From positions 1 to 33,672 of the forward strand of contig NZ_RPRY01000045.1 of assembly GCF_003949795.1 (NCBI RefSeq): DNA of 33,672 bases. The letters run 5' to 3'. A program made the translations under genes and the position numbers. Source of the stretch: Streptomyces sp. WAC06614. Its GTDB lineage: Bacteria > Actinomycetota > Actinomycetes > Streptomycetales > Streptomycetaceae. This document shows, piece after piece, positions 17,676 to 25,010 of this stretch (position 1 is its first letter; each line of letters begins with the position of its first letter). Under the pieces are notes generated by a model, which saw nothing but the letters and a program-made list of their open reading frames with translations, searched no databases and was not told the DNA's origin.

Positions 17676-19025
17676 CTACCCGCCGATGTCCCGGCTGCGG
17701 AAGTCCTCGAGAGTCTCGCGCCGGACCAGAACCCGGGCCGAGCCCTCGTGGACGGCGATGACCGCGGGCCGGCCCACGAGGTTGTAGCCGGAGGCCATGG
17801 ACAGCTGGTAGGCGCCGGCCACCGGGACGGTGAACAGGTCCCCGGGGCGGATGTCGCCCGGCAGTTCCACATCGGCCGCGAGGATGTCGCCGGCCTCGCA
17901 GTGCCGGCCGACCACCGTGGCCGTACGGGGGCCCGCCGTCGACGCGCGGCCGACGAGACGGGGCGCGTAGCGCACCCCGTAGAGGGCCGGACGCGGGTTG
18001 TCGCTCATTCCCCCGTCGACGGCGACGAAGATCGTCTCGCTGGTGTGCTTGACGGCGAGCACCCGGTACAGGGCGACTCCGGCCGGCCCCACGATGGCCC
18101 GCCCGGGTTCGACGGCGAGCCGGGGTACGGCCAGCCCCGCGGCAGCGCAGCCTTCGACGAGCTCGGCGCGCATCCTGCGCGCGAGTGCCGTGAGGTCGAG
18201 AGCGGGCTCGCCGGGACGGTAGGCGATGCCGTGGCCGCCGCCCATGTCGAGCTCGGCCAGGACGACCCCGTGGGCGTCACGGACACGGGCCATCAGCCCG
18301 ACCATGCGGCGCAGGGCGACCAGATAGGGCTTCACGTCGGTGATCTGGGATCCGATGTGGCAGTGCAGTCCGCTGAGTTCAAGCTGCGGCTGGCTGAGTA
18401 CCCGGGTGATGGCGTGCTGTGCGCCCCCGTCGGTGAGGGAAAGACCGAACTTCTGGTCGTCGGTACCGGTACGGATCTTGTCGTGACCGCCGGCCGAGAC
18501 GCCCGGCACCACCCGCACCATCACCTTCTGGCGCCCGTCGGGCCCGACGGCGGCAGCGATCCGGGCGATCTCCGACGGGCTGTCGATGACGATCCGCCCC
18601 ACGCCGAGGCGCAGCGCGGCTTCCAGGTCACGGGGCGACTTGGCGTTGCCGTGCAGAACGATGTGCTCGGGAGGGAATCCGGCGGTGACGGCGAGTTCCA
18701 GCTCGCCAGCGGAACACACGTCCAGGCCCAGCCCCTCTTCGCGCACCCAGCGGACCATGGCGCGGGACAGGAAGGCCTTGGCGGCGTAGAGGACGTCGGC
18801 TTCGGGGAAAGCGTCCCGGTAGGTTCGACAGCGCTCGCGGACCTCGCCCTCGTCCAGGACGTAGGCCGGAGTGTCGAACCGCTCGGCGATCTCCGTCAGC
18901 GGCACTCCGCCGACGGCCAGCCCACCGTGCGCCGACCGAGTCGTGGATGCCGGCCAGATCGACAGATCATCCGCACGGGCCCGTACCTCCGACAGAACGG
19001 CCGTCGCCATCGTGTGATCGCCCAT
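17676..19025 (-). CDS. lysA: PLP-dependent decarboxylase, diaminopimelate decarboxylase type (paralogue likely)
   Basis: This is a 449-residue fold-type III decarboxylase. PLP lysine is K83 in YAAKAF; other signatures are HGNAKS, HCHIGSQ, the glycine loop GGGHG, EPGR, and AVDGGMSDNPRPALYG near the C-terminus. The last is characteristic of diaminopimelate decarboxylase, which makes lysine from meso-DAP. Streptomycetes usually keep lysA next to homoserine dehydrogenase genes; this copy stands beside stress and K+ genes, so it is probably a second copy and its true substrate is open. The ATG at 19025 overlaps the SAV_915 gene stop by one base (TGATG), indicating coupling; an in-frame ATG at 19010 is an alternative. 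Confidence 0.88.
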   Translation of the reverse strand: MGDHTMATAVLSEVRARADDLSIWPASTTRSAHGGLAVGGVPLTEIAERFDTPAYVLDEGEVRERCRTYRDAFPEADVLYAAKAFLSRAMVRWVREEGLGLDVCSAGELELAVTAGFPPEHIVLHGNAKSPRDLEAALRLGVGRIVIDSPSEIARIAAAVGPDGRQKVMVRVVPGVSAGGHDKIRTGTDDQKFGLSLTDGGAQHAITRVLSQPQLELSGLHCHIGSQITDVKPYLVALRRMVGLMARVRDAHGVVLAELDMGGGHGIAYRPGEPALDLTALARRMRAELVEGCAAAGLAVPRLAVEPGRAIVGPAGVALYRVLAVKHTSETIFVAVDGGMSDNPRPALYGVRYAPRLVGRASTAGPRTATVVGRHCEAGDILAADVELPGDIRPGDLFTVPVAGAYQLSMASGYNLVGRPAVIAVHEGSARVLVRRETLEDFRSRDIGG

Positions 19026-19378
19026 CAGGCGATCCGGGCCGCGATCGGGGATGCCTGGGGCAGCGGCGTCGTGACCGGAGGCACCGCACCGACCGCTGGT
19101 GCGCTGAACGTCGGGTCCACGGTCAACAGAGTCACGCCGAGCGGCTCTGCCATCGAACGCAACGCGGACTCGGAGAGCCGGATCCACGGCTGCTCGGCGC
19201 CGAGTGTGGCGGCGAGACGGTCCGGGCTGGTGAAGGCGACGCTGGTGCGCGCTCCCAGCGGGGTGCGGAACAGGCGCACCACAACCTCTGCTCCTCCCGA
19301 CCGGACCGGCACACACAGGGGCCCGGCCGGGATCCGTTCTTCAGGCTCGGGGTCGTCGTCGTACTGGAACAAGCACAT
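19025..19378 (-). CDS. SAV_915-family protein
   Basis: This 117-residue cytosolic protein contains the segments PVRSGGAEVVVRLFRTPLG, RTSVAFTSPDRLAATLGAEQ and IRLSESALRSMAEPLGV, which I associate with the streptomycete SAV_915 family, related in pattern to the SseB-type N-terminal domain. Molecular function is unknown. It has a good ribosome-binding site (GGGAGG, 6 bases before the ATG at 19378). Its stop shares a base with the lysA-type start, so the two genes form an operon. Confidence 0.7.
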   Translation of the reverse strand: MCLFQYDDDPEPEERIPAGPLCVPVRSGGAEVVVRLFRTPLGARTSVAFTSPDRLAATLGAEQPWIRLSESALRSMAEPLGVTLLTVDPTFSAPAVGAVPPVTTPLPQASPIAARIA

Positions 19379-19475
19379 GGGGCCCTCCCTGAGGAACCAC
19401 GAGTCGGCAGGTGACGCCCCGGGTGCGAGGAGGCAGTCCGGGGCGTGACATCGAAGCTATCCCCGCATCCCTGCG

Positions 19476-19538
19476 CCTACGGCAGCCCCGTAACGAGACT
19501 CTTACGGAGGCGGGCCAAGTCCTGACGGATCACTGACG
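19476..19538. promoter_or_regulatory. Phased CGTNAR-type repeats between SAV_915 and usp genes
   Basis: On the plus strand: GTAACG 19490-19495, CTTACG 19501-19506, CTGACG 19522-19527 and CTGACG 19533-19538, spaced 11, 21 and 11 bases. Read leftward these are CGTCAG, CGTCAG, CGTAAG and CGTTAC, the same spacing pattern (11, 21, 11) as in the kdp promoter. They lie 112-160 bases before the SAV_915 start and about 100 before the usp start, so either or both genes could be controlled. Confidence 0.45.
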
Positions 19539-19634
19539 TGGGAGCGGGAGGGCATCAGAGACCCGTCATAGTTACGGATCTCCGCGCTAGAAGGCCATCA
19601 ACACCCACACCTCATCCTCCGCCGAGGCCTTTCT

Positions 19635-20183
19635 ATGGGGACCGTCGAACGAGACGAGAGGGAAGAGGCCTTGCGAAGAGTCGTGGTCGGCGTGACCGGA
19701 ACTCCAGGGAATCTGGCCGCGCTGCATCGGGCCGCGGCGGAAGCCCGCGTGCGCGGTGCGGAGCTGTTGGCCGTCCTGGCCTGGCAGTCGCCCGGTGGCG
19801 AACTCGGAAGCCGCCACAGCCTCGGCCCCTCTGCCCTTGCGCATTGCCGCGCAGCGGCTGTCGAGAGACTCCGCGAAACCCTCGATACGGCCTTCGGGGC
19901 CGTGAAACCCGGTGTCGCCCTCGAGGGGCTCACGGTACGGGGGACTCCGGGCGCAGCGCTCGTCGACGTCGCCCGCGACACGGAGGACCTCCTCGTGGTC
20001 GGCACGGGATCCCGCACGCTGGTGCGCCGCCTCGTCCGCCCCTCGGTCGCCCGGTACTGCCTGGCCCACGCCTCCTGCCCTGTTCTGGCGGTTCCTCCCT
20101 CTCCGCTCAAAGCCGAGCTGGAAGCCGTGCACCGTCGCAACGCCTGGAGAGTTCCGCTGGACCTGCGGGAGCTGACTCCATAA
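19635..20183 (+). CDS. Universal stress protein, single UspA domain
   Basis: This 182-residue protein has beta-1 VVVGVTGTPGN (16-26), then ELLAVLAW and, near the end, LLVVGTGSRTLVRRLVRPSV (119-138), followed by HASCPVLAVP, the closing strand of UspA. The ATP-binding consensus G-2x-G-9x-G(S/T) is degenerate here: the second Gly is S126 and the third is P136. It may therefore bind nucleotide poorly. About 20 extra residues follow the domain. ATG at 19635 follows no strong ribosome-binding site; a TTG at 19671 lies nearer the first strand. Likely a stress-response protein. Confidence 0.85.
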   Translation: MGTVERDEREEALRRVVVGVTGTPGNLAALHRAAAEARVRGAELLAVLAWQSPGGELGSRHSLGPSALAHCRAAAVERLRETLDTAFGAVKPGVALEGLTVRGTPGAALVDVARDTEDLLVVGTGSRTLVRRLVRPSVARYCLAHASCPVLAVPPSPLKAELEAVHRRNAWRVPLDLRELTP

Positions 20184-20280
20184 GGCACCTGATCTGGCAG
20201 GGCAGTTGTTCCAGCGGGGGTTCCGGAGAGGGGAGTGCGGGCCGCTTCCTGCCGAACAACCCCAGCTATTCTGTGTTGCT

Positions 20281-20331
20281 GAGTACCGGTAGTCAGTGTT
20301 ACGTTGTACTGGTACTCAATAGCGCTGACTA
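20281..20331 (+). promoter_or_regulatory. PadR operator (two interleaved inverted repeats)
   Basis: GAGTACCGGTA at 20281-20291 and TACTGGTACTC at 20307-20317 form an 11-bp inverted repeat with one mismatch. TAGTCAG at 20290-20296 and CTGACTA at 20325-20331 form a second, perfect one. The element ends 20 bases before the padR start and is A+T richer than its surroundings. The position suits autorepression by the PadR protein. Confidence 0.65.
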
Positions 20332-20351
20332 GCTAGGGGAGGGGGTGCTCC

Positions 20352-20684
20352 GTGGCCAAGCTGCTGACGGAGATGCTCAAGGGCACGCTCGAGGGCATCA
20401 TTCTCGCGTCCCTGTCCGGCCGGCCCGCCTACGGCTACGAGATCACGGCACGGCTGCGGGAGCAGGGCTTCTCGGACATCGCCGAAGGAACCGTCTATGC
20501 ACTGCTCATCAGGATGGAGAAGCGCGGTCTCGTCGACGTGGAGAAGGTCCCCTCCGAGAAGGGGCCGCCCCGCAAGGTGCACTCCCTCAACGCCCAGGGG
20601 CGGGAGTACCTCGAAGAGTTCTGGAGGACGTGGAGCTTCCTCGCGGAACGACTGGAACAGCTCCGCGAACGGGGAGGCGAGTGA
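20352..20684 (+). CDS. PadR-family transcriptional regulator
   Basis: This 110-residue winged-helix protein has the PadR signature: LKGTLEGIILASLSGRPAYG, then YEITARLREQGF, EGTVYALLIRMEKRGLV and a C-terminal dimerisation helix (REYLEEFWRTWSFLAERLEQL). GTG start at 20352 follows a run of purines (GGGAGGGGG) ending about 6 bases upstream. PadR proteins usually repress their own operon and a detoxification or transport gene and release DNA on ligand binding. Two bases separate it from the DUF1048 gene. Confidence 0.9.
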   Translation: MAKLLTEMLKGTLEGIILASLSGRPAYGYEITARLREQGFSDIAEGTVYALLIRMEKRGLVDVEKVPSEKGPPRKVHSLNAQGREYLEEFWRTWSFLAERLEQLRERGGE

Positions 20685-20686
20685 CC

Positions 20687-21076
20687 ATGTCCGATGGCGA
20701 AAAGACCGGCTTCATATCGAAGATGATCGGGCCCAAGAAGCGCTGGAGGGCGTACAAGTCCCGCGTCAAGGAGCTTCCCGAGAATTACCGCACGGCGGTC
20801 GAGGCGATCGAGCGGTACCTGATGCACTTCGTGCCGATCGACGCAGACAGCAACGCTTCGACGTTCGAAGACCTCGCCGACCTGTTCGAGCAGGCTGCGG
20901 CGGATGGCACACCGATCCGCGAGATCGTCGGGGAGGACCCGGTGGAGTTCGCCGAGGCGTTCGCCCAGAACTACACCGAGGGCGGCTACGTCCCCGCCCG
21001 CGCACGGAAGCTGCTGACCGACGACATCGAGCGTGCCGCCGGTGCTCAGGCCGGAACGGACGACAAGACGGTCTGA
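20687..21076 (+). CDS. DUF1048 protein, partner of PadR
   Basis: This 129-residue helical protein with MIGPKKRWRAYKSRVKELPENYRTAVEAIERYLMHF in its first half matches the DUF1048 pattern. DUF1048 genes are commonly found directly after padR genes; the role is unknown but is presumed linked to PadR control. The ATG at 20687 follows the padR stop by two bases with GGGGAGG about 9 bases upstream, within padR. Confidence 0.85.
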   Translation: MSDGEKTGFISKMIGPKKRWRAYKSRVKELPENYRTAVEAIERYLMHFVPIDADSNASTFEDLADLFEQAAADGTPIREIVGEDPVEFAEAFAQNYTEGGYVPARARKLLTDDIERAAGAQAGTDDKTV

Positions 21077-21092
21077 TCGCACCTCAACACAA

Positions 21093-21110
21093 CGCCCCGC
21101 CCAGGGGGCG
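21093..21110 (+). terminator. Short GC hairpin after the padR operon
   Basis: CGCCCC at 21093-21098 pairs with GGGGCG at 21105-21110, 17 bases after the DUF1048 stop. A second hairpin, GGCCGGC/GCCGGCC at 21143-21149 and 21163-21169, follows. There is no U-tract. Confidence 0.45.
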
Positions 21111-21227
21111 AGCACCGCGTTCATCGCCCTTCTGCACAGCGCGGCCGGCGGGGTCATGCCCTGCCGGCCGTCTCTCGCCGCATGCCCGCGGCACCTTCGC
21201 AACTGACCACTGCGTACAAGGAGATTC

Positions 21228-22466
21228 ATGATGGGAAACAGCAACAAGGTGTTATCCGAGGCAGGTCTGCGCCGCCTGCGCGAGGTGCTGGAGGCGCATG
21301 TCGAGTCGAGGAAAATCCCCGGACTCGTCGCCCTGGTAGGCCGGGGCGGAGAGACCCACGTCGAGGCGATCGGGACGATGCGCCACGACGGCGGTGCGCC
21401 GATGCGCCGGGACACCATCTTCCGGATGGCCTCGACGACCAAACCCGTCGCGGTCGCCGCGACCATGGTCCTGCTGGACGAGTGTCGACTGCGGTTTGAC
21501 GAACCGATAGACCGATGGCTGCCGGAACTGGCCGACAGGCGGGTGCTCAAACGCCCCGACGGCCCGCTGGACGACACCGTGCCGGCCCGGCGACCGATCA
21601 CCGTACGGGACCTGCTCTCCTCCACCTGCGGGCTCGGGCTGGACATGACGGCGACGGGCTCCCCGATGATGACCGCGTACTTCGAGCGGAAGGTCTACGG
21701 CGAGAATGGATGGATGCTGCCGGCGGTGGAGCCGGACGAGTGGATGCGCCGCCTCGGCACGCTTCCGCTGATGTACCAGCCCGGGGAGCGGTGGCTGTAC
21801 AACGTCAGCGACGACGTGCTCGGCGTGCTGGTGGCCAGGGTCACCGGCCAGTCGTTCGAAGCGTTCCTGCGCGAGCGCATCTTCGATCCGCTGGGCATGA
21901 AGGACACCGGCTTCCACGTGCCCGCCGACAAGATCGACCGGCTGCCGCCGCTGTACGCCCCCGACCCGCAGACCGGGGAGTTCACCGTGGAGGACCCGGC
22001 CGAGGGGGGACACCACAGCCAGCCCCCGGCGTTCCAGTCGGGCGGCGGCGGACTCGACTCCACCGTCGACGACTACCACGCCTACTTCCGGATGCTGCTC
22101 AACCACGGGATGCACGGCACCGGACGGATCCTGTCCCGGCCCGCCGTCGAGCTGATGACCACCAACCGCCTCACGACCGAGCAGCAGGCCGCCCTGCAGA
22201 CCTGGGCTCGCAGCGTCGTCCACCTGTCACACGGTCAAGGCCAAACGGGTGGCTGGGGCTTCGGGATGACGGTGCGCACCTACCGGGGCGACTACGCGCC
22301 CATCGGCCAGTTCGGCTGGGACGGCGGAGCCGGCACCACGACGTACGCCGAGCCCCGCAACCAGCTCGTCGGCATCCTGCTCACCCAGACCGGGATGTCC
22401 ACACCGGACTCGGCGCGGGCCATGCAGGACTTCTGGACCACCCTCTACCAGGTAATCGACGACTGA
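21228..22466 (+). CDS. Serine hydrolase of the class C beta-lactamase/DD-peptidase fold
   Basis: This 412-residue protein is of the PF00144 type. The nucleophile motif is S69-T-T-K72 (FRMASTTKPVAVAAT); the second motif is Y191 in WLYNVSDDVLGVLVARVTG; the third region is WDGGAGTTTYAEP, in place of the KTG or HTG box. No signal peptide is visible, so it is probably a cytoplasmic esterase or peptidase-like enzyme (EstB type) rather than a secreted lactamase. The ribosome-binding site AAGGAG precedes two consecutive ATGs (21228, 21231); the second has better spacing. It may belong to the PadR regulon, given its position. Confidence 0.88.
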   Translation: MMGNSNKVLSEAGLRRLREVLEAHVESRKIPGLVALVGRGGETHVEAIGTMRHDGGAPMRRDTIFRMASTTKPVAVAATMVLLDECRLRFDEPIDRWLPELADRRVLKRPDGPLDDTVPARRPITVRDLLSSTCGLGLDMTATGSPMMTAYFERKVYGENGWMLPAVEPDEWMRRLGTLPLMYQPGERWLYNVSDDVLGVLVARVTGQSFEAFLRERIFDPLGMKDTGFHVPADKIDRLPPLYAPDPQTGEFTVEDPAEGGHHSQPPAFQSGGGGLDSTVDDYHAYFRMLLNHGMHGTGRILSRPAVELMTTNRLTTEQQAALQTWARSVVHLSHGQGQTGGWGFGMTVRTYRGDYAPIGQFGWDGGAGTTTYAEPRNQLVGILLTQTGMSTPDSARAMQDFWTTLYQVIDD

Positions 22467-22671
22467 CCCGGCTGCCCCATCAAGGTCGATCGGGTAGGCG
22501 GCCCTGGGACGGACTGCGGCCTTAGGCGCTTCTGATCCGCTGCACGGCCGCCTCAAGGCATCGCTGCCCCATTCGGTGTTCGACGTCGCAGAGCACCCGG
22601 CGCTATGGCAACGGGGGACGCCGGCTTTCCTTGGGGGAGGGCGGGTGAAAGTGTCATCCCGATGGCGTTGA

Positions 22672-23994
22672 ATGGCTGCCATGGCCGAAAGTACCCGTGC
22701 GCGTTTGTGGCGTTACAGCCGAGACGGTGACGACCCCAATGAGCTGACACTCATCGTTGAGACGGCGAACGGGCCGTACGTGCGGCGGATACGTCCCGCG
22801 CTGCCCCTTCCGCTGGACGTCGACCATGGTCCAGGTGCAGAGCAGGCTGCCCACCAAGCAGCGGCAATGTGGGGGCTGCCGGACTTCGTCTTCCAGCAGG
22901 CCGAGCACGCTCGGAAGGGCTCCGGGCAGCGCGAGCTGGGAGACCGATTGCTAGTCGCCGGACGGCGTGGCGCAGTGGTGCAGGTCAAGGCACGTACGGT
23001 CGCGCCCAAGTCGGATGTGGAGGAGATCGGCTGGATCCAGAAAGTGGCGGCCAAGGCCGTGCGCCAGGCGAAGGGAACGGTGCGGCAGCTGCGGCTCAAG
23101 CCGGCTGACATGGTCAACGGCCGTGGTCGGACGCTAGGCATCGACGGCAACGAGATCGAGTGGATCGCGGTGTTCCTCCTGGACCACCCGGACGTGCCGA
23201 AGCAGATGGTGCCCTCATGGGAAGACCCGGGCATGCCGTCCATTGCACTGACGCGCCGGGACTGGGACTTCCTCTTCAACCAGCTGCGTTCGACTACCGC
23301 CGTGCTCGACTATCTCTTCCGTGTTGCCGCTGAACCCGCGATCGCGCTGGGTGACGAACCCGTGCGTTACTACGAGTTCGCGGCTGCCGACGAGGCGGCA
23401 CCGCCCACCACGGTGGACGCTGACTTGGTCGGTCCGGGTGGCGTCCTGCACTCGACCCCGCTCCTGCCTCAGGAGCCGGTCGGCGGAGCTGGTATCCGTG
23501 CCCATCGCGTCATTCGCCTGGTGCTCGAGGACGTTTCTACGAGCCCCTTGCCAGCGCACGCGAGCGAGGCGGACCGCCACACCTTTCTCTCAGACCTCGA
23601 CAGTCTTCCGGTGGGGGTCCGAGAGGAGTGGGGGCAACTGCTGCTCGACATGCTCTCCGACGTCGTCCAGACGCCGGAAGAGGAGACGAAGTGGCGCATC
23701 CGGCGCCAGCTGAACGCCGAGACCACCCGGCACGCCATCTACGCCTGCGCCACCCGCTTCAACGAGACGGTCCAATCGGGCTTCTCCGGATACGTACGGC
23801 TGCGCCATCACGAGGTGTCCGGGCGTACGGGCAGACCTGAGGAGCTCGTCACCATCGGGGTGATGCTGACACCCAACACCACGGGTGCCCGCCCGTGGGA
23901 TACGACCATGGTCCGCACGTACGGGGAGAGCGACCTGACCGAAGAGGAGTTCGAGGTGTTGGGGCGGCTCTGGAACCGTGCACCCGCTGGGTGA
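22672..23994 (+). CDS. Unrecognised protein with PD-(D/E)XK nuclease-like motif
   Basis: This is a 440-residue protein I do not recognise as a named family. Residues 80-130 read like a nuclease core: E88, then G90-D91, a strand ending in VVQVKAR (Q104-x-K106), followed by a Lys/Gln-rich helix (IQKVAAKAVRQAKGT). Many PD-(D/E)XK enzymes have E/D-x-K here; QxK is a known variant. The C-terminal two thirds have no motif I can name. In-frame TGA immediately precedes the ATG at 22672, so the start is this ATG or the one at 22681; no ribosome-binding site is seen, suggesting a leaderless transcript. It is followed 77 bases later by another nuclease-like gene. Confidence 0.8.
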   Translation: MAAMAESTRARLWRYSRDGDDPNELTLIVETANGPYVRRIRPALPLPLDVDHGPGAEQAAHQAAAMWGLPDFVFQQAEHARKGSGQRELGDRLLVAGRRGAVVQVKARTVAPKSDVEEIGWIQKVAAKAVRQAKGTVRQLRLKPADMVNGRGRTLGIDGNEIEWIAVFLLDHPDVPKQMVPSWEDPGMPSIALTRRDWDFLFNQLRSTTAVLDYLFRVAAEPAIALGDEPVRYYEFAAADEAAPPTTVDADLVGPGGVLHSTPLLPQEPVGGAGIRAHRVIRLVLEDVSTSPLPAHASEADRHTFLSDLDSLPVGVREEWGQLLLDMLSDVVQTPEEETKWRIRRQLNAETTRHAIYACATRFNETVQSGFSGYVRLRHHEVSGRTGRPEELVTIGVMLTPNTTGARPWDTTMVRTYGESDLTEEEFEVLGRLWNRAPAG

Positions 23995-24071
23995 GACAGC
24001 AGACCGCCGTCCAGCAGGGTCCGGAAATACTCCCGCGCCTCTTGGTGTTAGGCCAGGTCCACGAGGGGGAG

Positions 24072-24944
24072 GTGTCCGGACTGAAGCTGTTCAGCACCGG
24101 AAGCGGCGTGAGGGAGATCGCGCCACGGCTGGCTGAGGTAGAGGCCGACGTGCAGGCTCTGATCGAGGCGCACATGGAGGTCATGCTGGGGGTGCGGTTC
24201 TTGGCGAGCGAGTACGAATTCCCCGGGGGCCGGATCGATTCCCTGGGGCTCGACGAGAACAATGCGCCTGTCGTCGTCGAGTACAAGCGGGGCACGCACG
24301 CCGGCGTGATCAACCAAGGCCTGTACTACCTGGCCTGGGTGATGGACCACCGTGACTTCTTCCGGGAGCTGGTGAAGGACAGGCTCGGCTCAGAGCCCGC
24401 GTCGCGGCTGCTGTGGAGCGGGACACGGCTGATCTGCGTAGCCGGTGACTACACCCGCTACGACATTCACGCTCTGCGCGAGTACCGGCGCAGCATCGAC
24501 CTCGTTCGCTACCGCTACTTCGGGGTGCATCACGTGGCTCTTGAGACAGTGGCTTCGGCGGCCGGCCCTGCATCGCCGCGAAGGCCGGGCAGCCGTCGCA
24601 CCGCGCCCGTGCGGCAGCGGCGCACGGCAGCGATGATGGAGCTCCACGCCGCGGTGGACGAGTTGTTGCTCGGCTTGGGTGATGGCGTCATCAAGGTCGA
24701 GAACAAGACGTACACGGCGTACCAGCGGCTTCGGAACTTCGCCTGCATGTGCCCACCGCAGAAGGAGAAGGTCCTCGTCTATCTCAAGACAGACCCGAAC
24801 AGTGTGGACCTCGTCCCGGGTCTGACCCGGGACGTAACGGGTCTTGGGCACCACGGCACCGGCGATCTGGAGCTACAGCTTCGTTCCGAGCGGGACCTGG
24901 CTCGGGCAGCGGAGTACTTCCGCCACAGTTACGCCACAGCCTGA
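24072..24944 (+). CDS. DUF5655-domain protein with N-terminal PD-(D/E)XK nuclease fold
   Basis: This 290-residue protein has an N-terminal nuclease-type region: R54-I-D56-SLGLDE, then VVVE70-Y-K72, and Q82 in a following helix, fitting D...E-x-K catalytic residues. The C-terminal part (about 190-290; VIKVENKTYTAYQ, FACMCPPQKEKVLVYLKTDP) matches the DUF5655 domain. The pair of domains is a known architecture in bacteria, of unproven function, presumed nucleic-acid related. GTG at 24072 is chosen because GAGGGGGAG immediately precedes it and the family begins with a similar LKLF segment; the frame is open further upstream without a good start. Confidence 0.82.
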   Translation: MSGLKLFSTGSGVREIAPRLAEVEADVQALIEAHMEVMLGVRFLASEYEFPGGRIDSLGLDENNAPVVVEYKRGTHAGVINQGLYYLAWVMDHRDFFRELVKDRLGSEPASRLLWSGTRLICVAGDYTRYDIHALREYRRSIDLVRYRYFGVHHVALETVASAAGPASPRRPGSRRTAPVRQRRTAAMMELHAAVDELLLGLGDGVIKVENKTYTAYQRLRNFACMCPPQKEKVLVYLKTDPNSVDLVPGLTRDVTGLGHHGTGDLELQLRSERDLARAAEYFRHSYATA

Positions 24945-25010
24945 CGAAGCCATGCCGGGTGCATGTACCCGTGTCGGCTTGGTCCAAGACCTGTCGGGGA
25001 AGGTGGGCTG

